NCBI GenBank assembly: GCA_029562645.1
Contig: JAKQUI010000036.1
Coordinates: 124,001 to 188,000, forward strand
Direction: 5' to 3'
DNA length: 64,000 bases
Source: Spirochaetota bacterium
Lineage (GTDB): Bacteria; Spirochaetota; UBA4802; JAKQUI01
Within the stretch, counting starts at the first letter, position 1. Each line of letters starts with the position of its first letter. The position numbers were made by a program, and so were the translations under genes. This document shows positions 53,627 to 61,786 of this stretch, one piece after another. The notes under the pieces are model-generated. The model did no database searches, had not been told where the DNA came from, and saw only the letters and a list, made by a program, of their open reading frames with translations.

Positions 53627-55852
53627 TCATCCCCCGAGCGCCCGCTTCACCATACCGATAAACGAAGGAAAGTCCACGGGCTTCGAGATGTAATCGTTGA
53701 ACCCGGCGTCGAGAAACCGCCGCGCGTCATCCTCCAAAGCATGCGCGGTGAGCGCAATCGCGTAAATGTCCCGCAGCGCCTCGTCGGCGCGAATGCGGCG
53801 GATCGCCTCCATCCCGTCCATCTCGGGCATCTGGATGTCCATGATGAGCAGGCGGTACGGGGCGCGCCGGAGCATCTCGATCGCCTGCGCGCCGTTCTCG
53901 GCGAAGGCATGGGACACGCCCAGGCGCGCCAGGATGCTGCCGATGAGATTGCGGACAAGATCATTGTCGTCGGCGACGAGCGCGATGCACGTCCCGGAGT
54001 CGAGCGCGGCCGACACACCAGTTCCGGCTCGCAGGTCCTGGAGCACGGGCGCTTCTCGGTCCGCGGTCACTTCCGGCGTTTCGAGGGGCGTGAGCGGAAC
54101 CGAAACGGAAAAACGCGCCCCCCCCTCCGGCCCGTCGCCAACCTCGATGACGCCGCCCATCAACCCCACGAGCCGTCCGCAGATTGCTAGCCCCAGCCCG
54201 ATCCCGCCATGGGCGCGGGTGTGCGACATGTCGACCTGCCGGAAGGGCTCGAAAATGGCCTGCCGTTCGTCCGCCCCGATCCCCGGACCGGTGTCCACCA
54301 CCTCGATGAACGCCGCGCCCGAATCGTATATGCACGACACCGAGACGGAACCGCGTTCGGTGAACTTGATCGCATTCTCGACCAGATTGCTCACGACCTG
54401 GCGGAGGCGCACCCCGGCCCCACGCACCGTTGCGGGAACGTCCTCCGCGCAGCATACCGAAAAACCCAGGCGACGCTCCTCGGCCCTGAGCGCAAAGGTG
54501 CGCTCGATGTCCTCAAGCATGGCGCGCAGGGAAAAGTTCTCCGCGGATAGCTGCATCGTCCCGGATTCGATCTTGGCGAAATCCAGCATCTCGTTGATGA
54601 GCGCAAGGAGTTGCTCGCCTGACCGCTCGATGTATTCGAGCCGCGCCGTCGTATCGACATCGTGCGCATCCGCCCGCAGGAGCCGCGTGTATCCCAGAAC
54701 CGCATTCAGGGGCGTACGCATCTCGTGGCTCATGGTGGCCAGAAACGTCGACTTCGCGCGGTTCGCCTGTTCGGCGACATCGCGCGCCTCCATCAGGCGC
54801 TCCTCGGCGGCCTTGATGTCCGTGAAATCGCGGATCACGCACACGTACCCCTGAACGCGGCCGCCCTCATCGCTCAGCGCCGTGGAGGACAGGAGCACCG
54901 GTATTTCCCGGCCGTCTAAGGAGAATATCGACGAACGCAAATTTGAGACAAAGCTCGTTTTGTACAGCGCCCGGACGATAGCGTCCCTCGCGTCCCGCGG
55001 AAAAAGGGTCAGGATGTCCCGACCGACACAATCCGCCGACGAACCCGCGCCCAACAGCGCGGTCGCCGCGGCATTGACGGTGACGATGGAGCCGGTCGGT
55101 CCCACAAGCAGAAGCGCCTCGGTCATCGTATCGAGGATCTCCTCTGCGGCGGCCGAGGGCGTAAACTCGAAGAGGCGATAACGGACCGTCGCGTAAAAAA
55201 GCCCGGCGGTCCAGGCAAGCACCGTCACGTCACCCAGCGGCGGGATCCAGTAGACATTGAACAGGCGCAACACCACGCTGGTGAGCGTCCCCGCGACCAG
55301 GCTAATCAGCACAGAAACGATCAGCGTCAGCGATTGTTTTTTTCTCTGGCGGTCGTCAGTTCGCGTCCGGAAATGCCAGATGATCGCCAGGCCGATCCCC
55401 GTCGCAGTCAGGTAATAAATCAGGTACAGCGCGGTCCAGATCGACTCGGTCCACATCCCCACCCATCCGTAAGGCTTGAGCAGCAAATACCCCAGGATCC
55501 TGTTGTCGAGTTGCAGGAGGGTGAATCCGAGCGGGAACAGGATGAGCGGAATGACCACGATCGGACGCCGAAGGATATTGCCCCGAGCGGCGAATTCGAG
55601 CGCGAAGGCGATAAAGACGCTGCTAAACGAGAGCCATCCAATCGAGGTGATATTGTTGATGATCCGCGCCGTCTCGAGCGGCAGCCAGCTGTTGCGAATA
55701 AACGTGATCCCGATGCTCCACACGGCGAAGCACATCAGGACCCCGGCGGCCAGACGGTTCAACAGCGCACGCGGATTTCGATAGAGCAGATAGAGCCCCG
55801 CATAGAGATTGGTCACGAAGGCGAAAAAATGTAGAAGGGCCCAACTGCTCAT
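53627..55852 (-). CDS. 7TM hybrid sensor histidine kinase
   Basis: 741 residues. Order: seven membrane helices (1-225, HisKA_7TM type), PAS domain (about 238-350, ending CVIRDFTD), HisKA with phospho-accepting His at about 376 (MSHEMRTPLN), HATPase (NLVENAIKF, DTGPGIG, GIGLGLAICG), then a C-terminal receiver (VADDNDLVRNL, phospho-acceptor in LLIMDIQMPEMDG). A hybrid kinase with its own receiver would relay to an Hpt protein not seen here. Alone on the minus strand. Confidence 0.94.
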   Translation of the reverse strand: MSSWALLHFFAFVTNLYAGLYLLYRNPRALLNRLAAGVLMCFAVWSIGITFIRNSWLPLETARIINNITSIGWLSFSSVFIAFALEFAARGNILRRPIVVIPLILFPLGFTLLQLDNRILGYLLLKPYGWVGMWTESIWTALYLIYYLTATGIGLAIIWHFRTRTDDRQRKKQSLTLIVSVLISLVAGTLTSVVLRLFNVYWIPPLGDVTVLAWTAGLFYATVRYRLFEFTPSAAAEEILDTMTEALLLVGPTGSIVTVNAAATALLGAGSSADCVGRDILTLFPRDARDAIVRALYKTSFVSNLRSSIFSLDGREIPVLLSSTALSDEGGRVQGYVCVIRDFTDIKAAEERLMEARDVAEQANRAKSTFLATMSHEMRTPLNAVLGYTRLLRADAHDVDTTARLEYIERSGEQLLALINEMLDFAKIESGTMQLSAENFSLRAMLEDIERTFALRAEERRLGFSVCCAEDVPATVRGAGVRLRQVVSNLVENAIKFTERGSVSVSCIYDSGAAFIEVVDTGPGIGADERQAIFEPFRQVDMSHTRAHGGIGLGLAICGRLVGLMGGVIEVGDGPEGGARFSVSVPLTPLETPEVTADREAPVLQDLRAGTGVSAALDSGTCIALVADDNDLVRNLIGSILARLGVSHAFAENGAQAIEMLRRAPYRLLIMDIQMPEMDGMEAIRRIRADEALRDIYAIALTAHALEDDARRFLDAGFNDYISKPVDFPSFIGMVKRALGG

Positions 55853-56031
55853 GGTTTCTGTATATGTTATCGCATCATGAATGCACGACCGCTCTGTTCG
55901 GAATTCAATTACGCCTGCTCAGCAGTATTGCGAGCAAATGGAAAAATATCAACATAAAATTAAAATCCGACACTATTTTGTATTGACAAAGACGACCGTT
56001 CCGATGCGTGTAACGAGTGCCGATGAGGCTC

Positions 56032-56104
56032 GCCAGCATAGCTCAGTCGGTAGAGCGGCTCACTCGTAATGAGCAGGTCACCAGTTCAACTCTGGTTGCT
56101 GGCT
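56032..56104 (+). tRNA. tRNA-Thr (anticodon CGT), integration site of the island
   Basis: Acceptor GCCAGCA (56032-56038) pairs with TGCTGGC (56097-56103); D stem GCTC/GAGC; anticodon stem GCTCA/TGAGC around CTCGTAA giving CGT; T arm ACCAG-TTCAACT-CTGGT. CCA is not encoded. An integrase gene begins 113 bases downstream, so the tRNA 3' end is the probable attachment site. Confidence 0.96.
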
Positions 56105-56112
56105 AAGAAAGC

Positions 56113-56153
56113 CCTGATGGTATCAGGACTTACGTAAGCTACCGGTCAACCGG
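56113..56153. repeat. Cluster of three inverted repeats next to the attachment site
   Basis: CCTGAT-GGT-ATCAGG (56113-56127), CTTACGTAAG (56129-56138) and CCGGT-CA-ACCGG (56142-56153) lie between tRNA-Thr and the integrase gene. They may be recombinase or excisionase arm sites, or the first may be a transcription end for the tRNA. Confidence 0.6.
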
Positions 56154-56216
56154 CGCTTCGAAAAATCCCGAAATTGTAGCACAAGTGTAGCATGAATTTG
56201 TGCGGGGAGATTCGAA

Positions 56217-57281
56217 ATGGCGCTCGGAAAACCGTTTTCCATCTACCGCCGTCAAAAAAAATACTACGTTCGCTTCAAACTGCCCGACGGCACCTGGTCC
56301 ACCGCGAAGAGCACCGGGCAGACCTCGAAGGGCCGCGCCGAAGCCTGGTGCATCGAATATCTGCATCGCGGAAAGATCGTCGTCCGCGAAAACGTCACCC
56401 TCGCCGAGTTTGCACATAACTTCTTCGATTGGGATTCTCCCTGGGCGACGGACAAGCGCGCGCGTGGACTGCGCACCAGCGAGCGCCACTGCCGCGCCAT
56501 GGACGAGCTCACGCGCCTGCATCTCGTCCCGCGGTTGGGCGGCGTGCGCCTCACCGCCATCGACCGGGGCACCATCAAGGACTTTCGCAATTCCCTTTTC
56601 AGCGCCGGGCTATCGGGCGCGACAATCAATAAGACGCTGTGCGCCCTGAAGGCGATCCTCGACGACGCGGAAGAGCGCTCGCTCATCCAGCGCACACCGC
56701 GCATCGAGAAGGCCGCCGTCAAGACGCGACACAAAGGCATCCTCACCATGGACGAGGTGAGCCGCCTGTTTTCCATCGTTTGGGAGGACTTCCGCGGCTA
56801 CGTCGGGAACCGCATCGCCGCGACGACCGGCCTTCGCCTGGGCGAGATCCTCGCGCTCACCCGCGAGGACCTGCATCCGACCGAGCCGCGACTCACCGTC
56901 CGTCGCTCCTGGGACATCCGCCTTCGCCGCATGAACGAGACGACGAAGACCGGCCGGGCCCGCACGGTGATCCTTCCCAGCCTGGTGCACCAGGAAGTCT
57001 TACAGCTTGCCGAGGTGAATCCGCACCGCTCGCCCGACGCTTTCCTCTTTTTCGCCATCCAGACGCCCGAGCGCCCCGTCGGCGACGGCGTGCTCGTCAA
57101 GTCGTTATTCCGGGCGCTGGACAAGATCGGCATCACCGAGGAGGAGCGCAAAAGCCGAAACATCACCTTTCACTCACACCGGCACTTCGTCAATTCCATG
57201 CTCATCAACGCGAAAATTCCGCTTCAAAAGGTGCAATCTATCACCGGGCACATGACGGACGAAATGTCCCAACGCTACTAG
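56217..57281 (+). CDS. Tyrosine recombinase, ends in TAG right after the catalytic Tyr
   Basis: 354 residues. A short N-terminal DNA-binding region (YRRQKKYYVRFKL), a core-binding domain (about 60-165), and a catalytic domain with Arg in TTGLRLGEILAL, Lys/beta hairpin TKTGRARTVIL, HSHRH (HxxR region) and TGHMTDEMSQRY. The last residue before TAG (57279-57281) is the nucleophilic tyrosine. In the same frame 30 more codons follow, beginning HLDDMADVRQLLESIF, to a TAA at 57372-57374. Most family members continue with x-H-L after the Tyr, so the TAG interrupts the natural C-terminus. GGGGAG precedes the ATG. Confidence 0.9.
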   Translation: MALGKPFSIYRRQKKYYVRFKLPDGTWSTAKSTGQTSKGRAEAWCIEYLHRGKIVVRENVTLAEFAHNFFDWDSPWATDKRARGLRTSERHCRAMDELTRLHLVPRLGGVRLTAIDRGTIKDFRNSLFSAGLSGATINKTLCALKAILDDAEERSLIQRTPRIEKAAVKTRHKGILTMDEVSRLFSIVWEDFRGYVGNRIAATTGLRLGEILALTREDLHPTEPRLTVRRSWDIRLRRMNETTKTGRARTVILPSLVHQEVLQLAEVNPHRSPDAFLFFAIQTPERPVGDGVLVKSLFRALDKIGITEEERKSRNITFHSHRHFVNSMLINAKIPLQKVQSITGHMTDEMSQRY

Positions 57282-57387
57282 CACCTGGACGACATGGCGG
57301 ACGTTCGACAGTTACTGGAATCAATTTTTACGCCGACCGGCGAAGACGCCGGCGGTGAAACAATCATAAATTAACGGAGGCAGTACC

Positions 57388-57672
57388 ATGAGCGAAAAGG
57401 GAAAAGGCACTTTGCAGGAAATGGTGGTTAAAAACGAAGAGCTGATTTGCGAAATCCGCGGATTGCTGAAAGTTTTCAACCACCTGTTTAACGGCTCGTT
57501 TTTCGATTTGTACTCCGACTCGCAAGACGAAACGGACCTGTTCTTTGCGGTCAAAGTATTACGCGATAAGTTCGAAAAGCTGGTCACGAAAATAGGGTAC
57601 GGTGGCGAGAACATCATCGCAGCGGGTGAAAAGGCCGAGGATCCGCACGAGTTCATGGAGGTGTCGTCATGA
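57388..57672 (+). CDS. Hypothetical island protein
   Basis: 94 residues, acidic and helical, unrecognised. ACGGAGG lies 8 bases before the ATG. Its stop overlaps the start of a 29-codon frame by four bases. Sits between the two recombinase genes. Confidence 0.65.
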   Translation: MSEKGKGTLQEMVVKNEELICEIRGLLKVFNHLFNGSFFDLYSDSQDETDLFFAVKVLRDKFEKLVTKIGYGGENIIAAGEKAEDPHEFMEVSS

Positions 57673-57758
57673 CATCACGAGAACAGGAGTTACTGCAGGC
57701 AATAATCGCGTCTTTACGGAAATTGCCATGTAAACCGACAAAGGAGGTGGCGTCATGA
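57669..57758 (+). CDS. 29-residue coupling ORF
   Basis: Starts inside the preceding stop (ATGA) and ends inside the next start (ATGA at 57755), so ribosomes could pass through three genes in a row. The peptide is amphipathic helical (EQELLQAIIASLRKL). Its 3' part contains AAAGGAGG, the ribosome site of the second recombinase. It may serve mainly for translational coupling. Confidence 0.5.
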   Translation: MTSREQELLQAIIASLRKLPCKPTKEVAS

Positions 57759-58663
57759 ACGCGCTGGCGACCCAACCAAAAAGCCGAGCGATCCAATATC
57801 AATTCTATTCCTGCCGGAACCTCGCGCCGGCGTCCGTGCGGAACTACACGAACGCCGTCCGCGGTTATGTCCGCTTTCTCGAAGACAACCGCCTCGAGAT
57901 GGGCTTCGAGAGCGTCCAGCGCTGGCTGGGGACCATCGAGAACGCCCGCACCCACAACGTCAATCTGCAGGGGGTGAAGGCGTACCTCTTGAAGCGCTTC
58001 GAAAGCGAGCCGGCCGAGAAGCTTCTCGAGCTCGAGCGGGGCTTTAAGAAGATCAAACGGAAAAAGCCGAAGGTGTACGTTGACGACTCGAAATTCATCA
58101 CCCTCGCCGAGTTTGAGACGCTCACGTCCGTGGACACCCTGGAGAAGCTGCGCCCGTACATCCGCAAGCGGCACGAGCTTTCCGGCTACACCGACGTGAA
58201 CATCATGCGGACGGTGCTCTTCATCAAGGCGCTTTTCTGGACCGGGTGCCGCATCTCCGAGCTCCTGGACATCAAGGTGAAGGACTGCGCGGTACTGGAC
58301 GCGGTGAACATCCGCATCCGTAACGGGAAAGGCGGCAAGGAGCGCCTGGTCTTCCTGCCCCGGGACGTCTTCGCCCAGGTGCGGAAGGTGTTCCGCGGCG
58401 AGACGTACCTCTTCGAGACGCGGAAAGGGACGCGCTTCGACCGCCTGAACGTGACGAAGGAAATCCATCGCTTCGCAAAGAAGATCGTCCGGCGGAACCT
58501 TTCGGCTCACTCGATGCGGCACTCGAAGGCCATGTACTTAAAGGACGTGATGGGGCTCTCGCCGGACCAGGTGGCGAAGGCGCTGGGGCACTCGTCGGTA
58601 GTGACGACGCTCGCGCACTACTACCACGGGACGCCGGACGCGCGAGCGCAGGGCGTGGCGTGA
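57755..58663 (+). CDS. Second tyrosine recombinase
   Basis: 302 residues, XerC/D-sized. A SAM-like N-terminal domain, then WTGCRISELLDIKV with catalytic Arg, GKGGKERLVFLP with Lys, SAHSMRHSKAMYL with His-Arg, and LGHSSVVTTLAHYYHG with the nucleophile Tyr, so all catalytic residues are present. AAAGGAGG precedes the ATG. Two recombinases in one element may split integration and excision, or this one may resolve multimers. Confidence 0.92.
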   Translation: MNALATQPKSRAIQYQFYSCRNLAPASVRNYTNAVRGYVRFLEDNRLEMGFESVQRWLGTIENARTHNVNLQGVKAYLLKRFESEPAEKLLELERGFKKIKRKKPKVYVDDSKFITLAEFETLTSVDTLEKLRPYIRKRHELSGYTDVNIMRTVLFIKALFWTGCRISELLDIKVKDCAVLDAVNIRIRNGKGGKERLVFLPRDVFAQVRKVFRGETYLFETRKGTRFDRLNVTKEIHRFAKKIVRRNLSAHSMRHSKAMYLKDVMGLSPDQVAKALGHSSVVTTLAHYYHGTPDARAQGVA

Positions 58664-58854
58664 AACCCACACAACCCGTCTTACGTACCACGGTGCGGGC
58701 GCTCCGGGGATCCGCGACGGTCCCCGGGATCGCCCGCCAGGCGCGCCCAGAGCCACACAGCGGGGCCGATAAGCGCCGCGAGTGTCAGAACACGCCGGAA
58801 ACGAGGGAAAGACCATGAAGAAGACGAAATCACTATCAATGCAGGAGGTCTGTC

Positions 58855-59079
58855 ATGATTGAAGCACAAGAAAGAATCAGCACCCCGGACGAGCTCGATG
58901 GTGGCTACACGCCAACGCTCCATGAAGCCGCACGCGTCATGGTTGATGAGGTGATGGATAACCTCAAGGACTTCACCGATAACGTCCTCAAGGACAACCC
59001 ACTTCCCAGGTTTGAGCGCAAAGAAAAATTGTTAAACGAAGTGGTCATCTTGTTAAACCAAGAGCTGAAAAGGTTTTGA
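58855..59079 (+). CDS. Hypothetical island protein
   Basis: 74 residues, acidic N-terminus and helical basic C-terminus (ERKEKLLNEVVILLNQEL). GGAGG precedes the ATG. Unrecognised. Confidence 0.6.
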   Translation: MIEAQERISTPDELDGGYTPTLHEAARVMVDEVMDNLKDFTDNVLKDNPLPRFERKEKLLNEVVILLNQELKRF

Positions 59080-59092
59080 GCCGGTACATTAA

Positions 59093-59506
59093 GGCGAGAA
59101 GACGCGCTCCTCGCAGCGTGGAGCGATAGCGGTGGAGGTGCTGCCGAAGCTGGAAGAGGAAGCGCGGAAGCGACAGGGAGCACGGAACGACATTGGGCAA
59201 AAATTTGCACAAAGTGACGCTGGTCGTTCGCGCGAACAGGCCGGAAAGCTCCTTAACGTCAATCATCAATACGTCTCCGACGCCAAGCGCATAAAGGAGC
59301 AGGCTCCGGAGATATTCGAGGAAGCGCGGAAGCGGCAGGCAACGAGCACGGGAGGAAGGAAGCCCCAGCTTACGGAAAAAATTCCGGAAGCTGAAAAGGC
59401 CGAATCCCGTCAGCAAGCCGGTCATCTTCTCAACGTCAACGAGCGTTACGTCTCCGACGCCAAGCGAATCAAGGAGCAGGCGCCGGACGCGGACGCCGAA
59501 AAGTGA
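59093..59506 (+). pseudogene. Fragment of a ParB-like DNA-binding protein
   Basis: The open frame runs from just after a TAA at 59090, but no ATG/SD start is seen; the first GTG (59132) lies within coding-looking sequence (RSSQRGAIAVEVLPKLEEEA). The protein carries two copies of a motif LLNVN-x-x-YVSDAKRIKEQAP, each following an EARKRQ helix, as in the HTH regions of partition proteins. The N-terminal ParB nuclease domain is missing, so it is a truncated remnant, though GTG-initiated expression is possible. Confidence 0.65.
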
Positions 59507-59647
59507 ATTGACGTGCAGTTTCGAGGTGGTATCATGTTTCAAAATAACGGGATAGGCGGGGGAGTAGCTACCCGCGCCGACACGGCCGCACCTGAACGGC
59601 CTTCCCGCTTATTTACTATTCAGGAAACGCAATCAGGAGCGTTACAC

Positions 59648-60487
59648 ATGAAAATCGAATCCCTCGCATCAACCGTCATCCACTATTCAGTACTGGAGAA
59701 CCCGGAACTGTTCAAATACATCAACGAGCACAAGGGCGAGATGGCGGCCCTCGGATCGCTTTTTTACAATTTCGACACGCTCGCGGTGGTGTATTCGGCA
59801 GCGATCGAGCCTTACGGTAAACCACGCGAATATTTTGAAAAGAGATTGCACGACTACCAGCATGCGTTTCAAGACGCGCTTGATGTGCAAACACACGATG
59901 GCGAGCGGTTTACATGCGACATCGAAGACGTATTGATATTCATCCGAAGATACATGCGATTGATTGAAGACCTCACGCCCGACGCAACCGGTATTGACCC
60001 CAGGCTTCTCACGGCCGAGGAAGAAATAAGACGATACGCGCGGCACATAAACGAGCTACAAAAAATCATGCAGTCCATACCGGAAGCCCCCGTGGGCGTT
60101 GACGAGTGCGCACAACCGCCCGCCGTGCTCCGATGGCTGAAAGGCGACGATGTATTCGCCCGCCACATCAATCAACTTTTCGAGAAGGGCGTCACCGACA
60201 CCACATGCGCCGATGTGCGCAGCGGGAAGAAAATCAATTTCATATCCGCAAGTCCCTACGTCGATGCAATATGCCTCTATCACACATGGGAGAAAATGCG
60301 GCACATCTCGGGAATCAACCATCCATGGAGAAGAATTGCAGACACGGCCACGCAAAACCTTTCACCTTTCGATATTGACCAGCTACGAAAGATAGCAAGC
60401 GACATGAAGCGCGCCGGGAAATTCGGCGAAGACCCCGAAGACACGGAGCACGAGAGAATTAAATTTTTTCGTGAAATTCTGAAATAA
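59648..60487 (+). CDS. Hypothetical island protein
   Basis: 279 residues from the ATG at 59648, chosen for AGGAG 9 bases upstream; the frame is open to GTG 59513. Soluble, helical, acidic, with no recognised domain. The 110 bases before it are GC-rich with small inverted repeats. Confidence 0.6.
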   Translation: MKIESLASTVIHYSVLENPELFKYINEHKGEMAALGSLFYNFDTLAVVYSAAIEPYGKPREYFEKRLHDYQHAFQDALDVQTHDGERFTCDIEDVLIFIRRYMRLIEDLTPDATGIDPRLLTAEEEIRRYARHINELQKIMQSIPEAPVGVDECAQPPAVLRWLKGDDVFARHINQLFEKGVTDTTCADVRSGKKINFISASPYVDAICLYHTWEKMRHISGINHPWRRIADTATQNLSPFDIDQLRKIASDMKRAGKFGEDPEDTEHERIKFFREILK

Positions 60488-60496
60488 ATCACCAAA

Positions 60497-60529
60497 CGTC
60501 TACCGACCGTCTACCGACCGTCTATTGAC
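60497..60529. repeat. Three tandem 11-bp repeats overlapping a promoter
   Basis: CGTCTACCGAC at 60497 and 60508, and CGTCTATTGAC at 60519. The last copy provides most of the -35 box of the promoter for the excisionase-like gene. An 11-bp period puts the copies on one face of the helix, as expected for an operator. Confidence 0.8.
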
Positions 60530-60553
60530 GGGTGCCGTATCATGGCGTAATTT
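60525..60553 (+). promoter_or_regulatory. Promoter of the excisionase-like gene
   Basis: TTGACG (60525-60530), 17-base spacer, TAATTT (60548-60553), 39 bases before the ATG at 60592. The -35 box overlaps the third 11-bp repeat. Confidence 0.72.
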
Positions 60554-60591
60554 TATTTCCGTTGAATACAAAATGACGGAGGTAAAACGAC

Positions 60592-60822
60592 ATGCAGAAA
60601 GCAACCATCCAAGGCGAACCAATCCCCAAGGTGAACAGCGCCGAGCTTCTCACCTATAAGGACCTTTCCAGGAGGTTGAAGCGCTCGCGCTTCTCGCTCA
60701 CCCGAGACGTCCAGGCGAAGCGCATCCCTTTTATCCGCATCGGATCGCAGATCCGTTTCGACCCGCAGGAAATCGACATGTGGCTGGCCTCGAACTCTCA
60801 CCGCCCGAAGAGGTGCGCGTGA
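60592..60822 (+). CDS. Excisionase-like helix-turn-helix protein
   Basis: 76 residues with a MerR/excisionase-type winged HTH: LLTYKDLSRRLKRSRFSLTRD, then IPFIRIGSQIRFDPQEIDMWL. Such proteins bend DNA at attachment sites and often repress their own promoter; the 11-bp repeats upstream are candidate sites. ACGGAGG precedes the ATG. Overlaps the next gene by one base. Confidence 0.82.
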   Translation: MQKATIQGEPIPKVNSAELLTYKDLSRRLKRSRFSLTRDVQAKRIPFIRIGSQIRFDPQEIDMWLASNSHRPKRCA

Positions 60823-60980
60823 TGACGGACAACCCGCATATTGCATCGGCCGCCGCGTGGATGACGGCGCAGATGGACGCGATCGCTTACGGCGAGATAT
60901 GCGTCCGGCTCGTCGTCCACGACGGGCGAATCAGGCGCGTCGAGCGCGAGCTCGTCGATAAGCTGGAAGCGAGAAATTAA
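60822..60980 (+). CDS. Small protein, DUF2292-like
   Basis: 52 residues from the ATG at 60822, sharing its first base with the preceding TGA. The C-terminal half AIAYGEICVRLVVHDGRIRRVE matches the strand pattern of DUF2292-type small proteins (a YG-x(6)-V-x-DGR-x-x-x-(I/V)E motif). Function unknown. Confidence 0.6.
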   Translation: MTDNPHIASAAAWMTAQMDAIAYGEICVRLVVHDGRIRRVERELVDKLEARN

Positions 60981-60994
60981 AAAAGGGGTACATC

Positions 60995-61333
60995 ATGGAA
61001 AGGGAACATTCACAACCAAGCAGAAAATACCTTGAGCTCGACCTCAGCCTCGCCGACCTGAGCATCGAAGAAGTGGAGGAATGGGAGGAAGAGAATAACC
61101 TGTGCGCCGTCGTGTATTCGAAGGAGCACGATTGCCACTACATTCACCCCTTAATGTGTATGGATATGGCTGCAGACACACAGACCATATTGGTGATCAC
61201 GAAAGCACACCTCGACAGCCTCGAGCACCTCATGCGCTCAGTCGCAGACCGGGACCCGCACCTCACCCTGAGCGAATTTTTATCCAACCGAACCGACTAC
61301 CAGGAGGAATACGACCGGGCGGCACGCGACTAG
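60995..61333 (+). CDS. Hypothetical island protein, with TAG and in-frame extension
   Basis: 112 residues, acidic, then TAG (61331-61333), then 15 further in-frame codons (ASFDKLMERMRELAQ) to TAA at 61379-61381. The extension continues the amphipathic helix EEYDRAARD without a break in coding character. Either the TAG is read through, or a point mutation shortened the protein. Family not recognised. Confidence 0.65.
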   Translation: MEREHSQPSRKYLELDLSLADLSIEEVEEWEEENNLCAVVYSKEHDCHYIHPLMCMDMAADTQTILVITKAHLDSLEHLMRSVADRDPHLTLSEFLSNRTDYQEEYDRAARD

Positions 61334-61444
61334 GCGTCATTCGACAAGCTCATGGAACGTATGAGGGAACTGGCGCAGTAACATGGAAACACGGTACAAG
61401 GGCAGCCGCAGTCGCGAGCACACAATAAAAACGGAGGTATTACA

Positions 61445-61720
61445 ATGAGTACAGTGCGTAGTGAAGATATTATCGCTTATGCCGTTGGCAACGACCCGCT
61501 TAATATGGAGCATGCGTGCAAAGATTGTTTTGAAACCACCGTGGAGCTTAAAGTCAAGCTTACCCGTGGCATGGTGGTCACGCGTGGCGACCTCCGAGAC
61601 GGAGACTTACTATTTTGCGATGTGTGCGGCCATGAGGTGTCAGAACGATATGGTTTCGCCAGGTCTTATTTACGGAGAGGCATCGCCGAACTTAATTCGC
61701 AACCAAGGAAGCAAGAGTAA
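61445..61720 (+). CDS. Small protein with two CxxC pairs
   Basis: 91 residues. ACKDCFE and FCDVCGHEV give a possible C4 zinc site joined by a beta-rich segment. ACGGAGG lies 7 bases before the ATG. Probably a small zinc-binding regulator or adaptor; unrecognised. Confidence 0.65.
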   Translation: MSTVRSEDIIAYAVGNDPLNMEHACKDCFETTVELKVKLTRGMVVTRGDLRDGDLLFCDVCGHEVSERYGFARSYLRRGIAELNSQPRKQE

Positions 61721-61786
61721 TTATGTGGTAGAAACGAAAACCCCGGTTGGCGGCCGGGGCATCAAGCGAAAAGGAATTGAACACGC

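Noticed and set aside
55900-56072. Small coding frame from an ATG at about 55939 into the tRNA
   Set aside because: It runs through tRNA-Thr and has no ribosome site.
58814-58861. 15-codon frame before the 58855 gene
   Set aside because: Too short to judge, and its sequence is mainly the ribosome site of the next gene.
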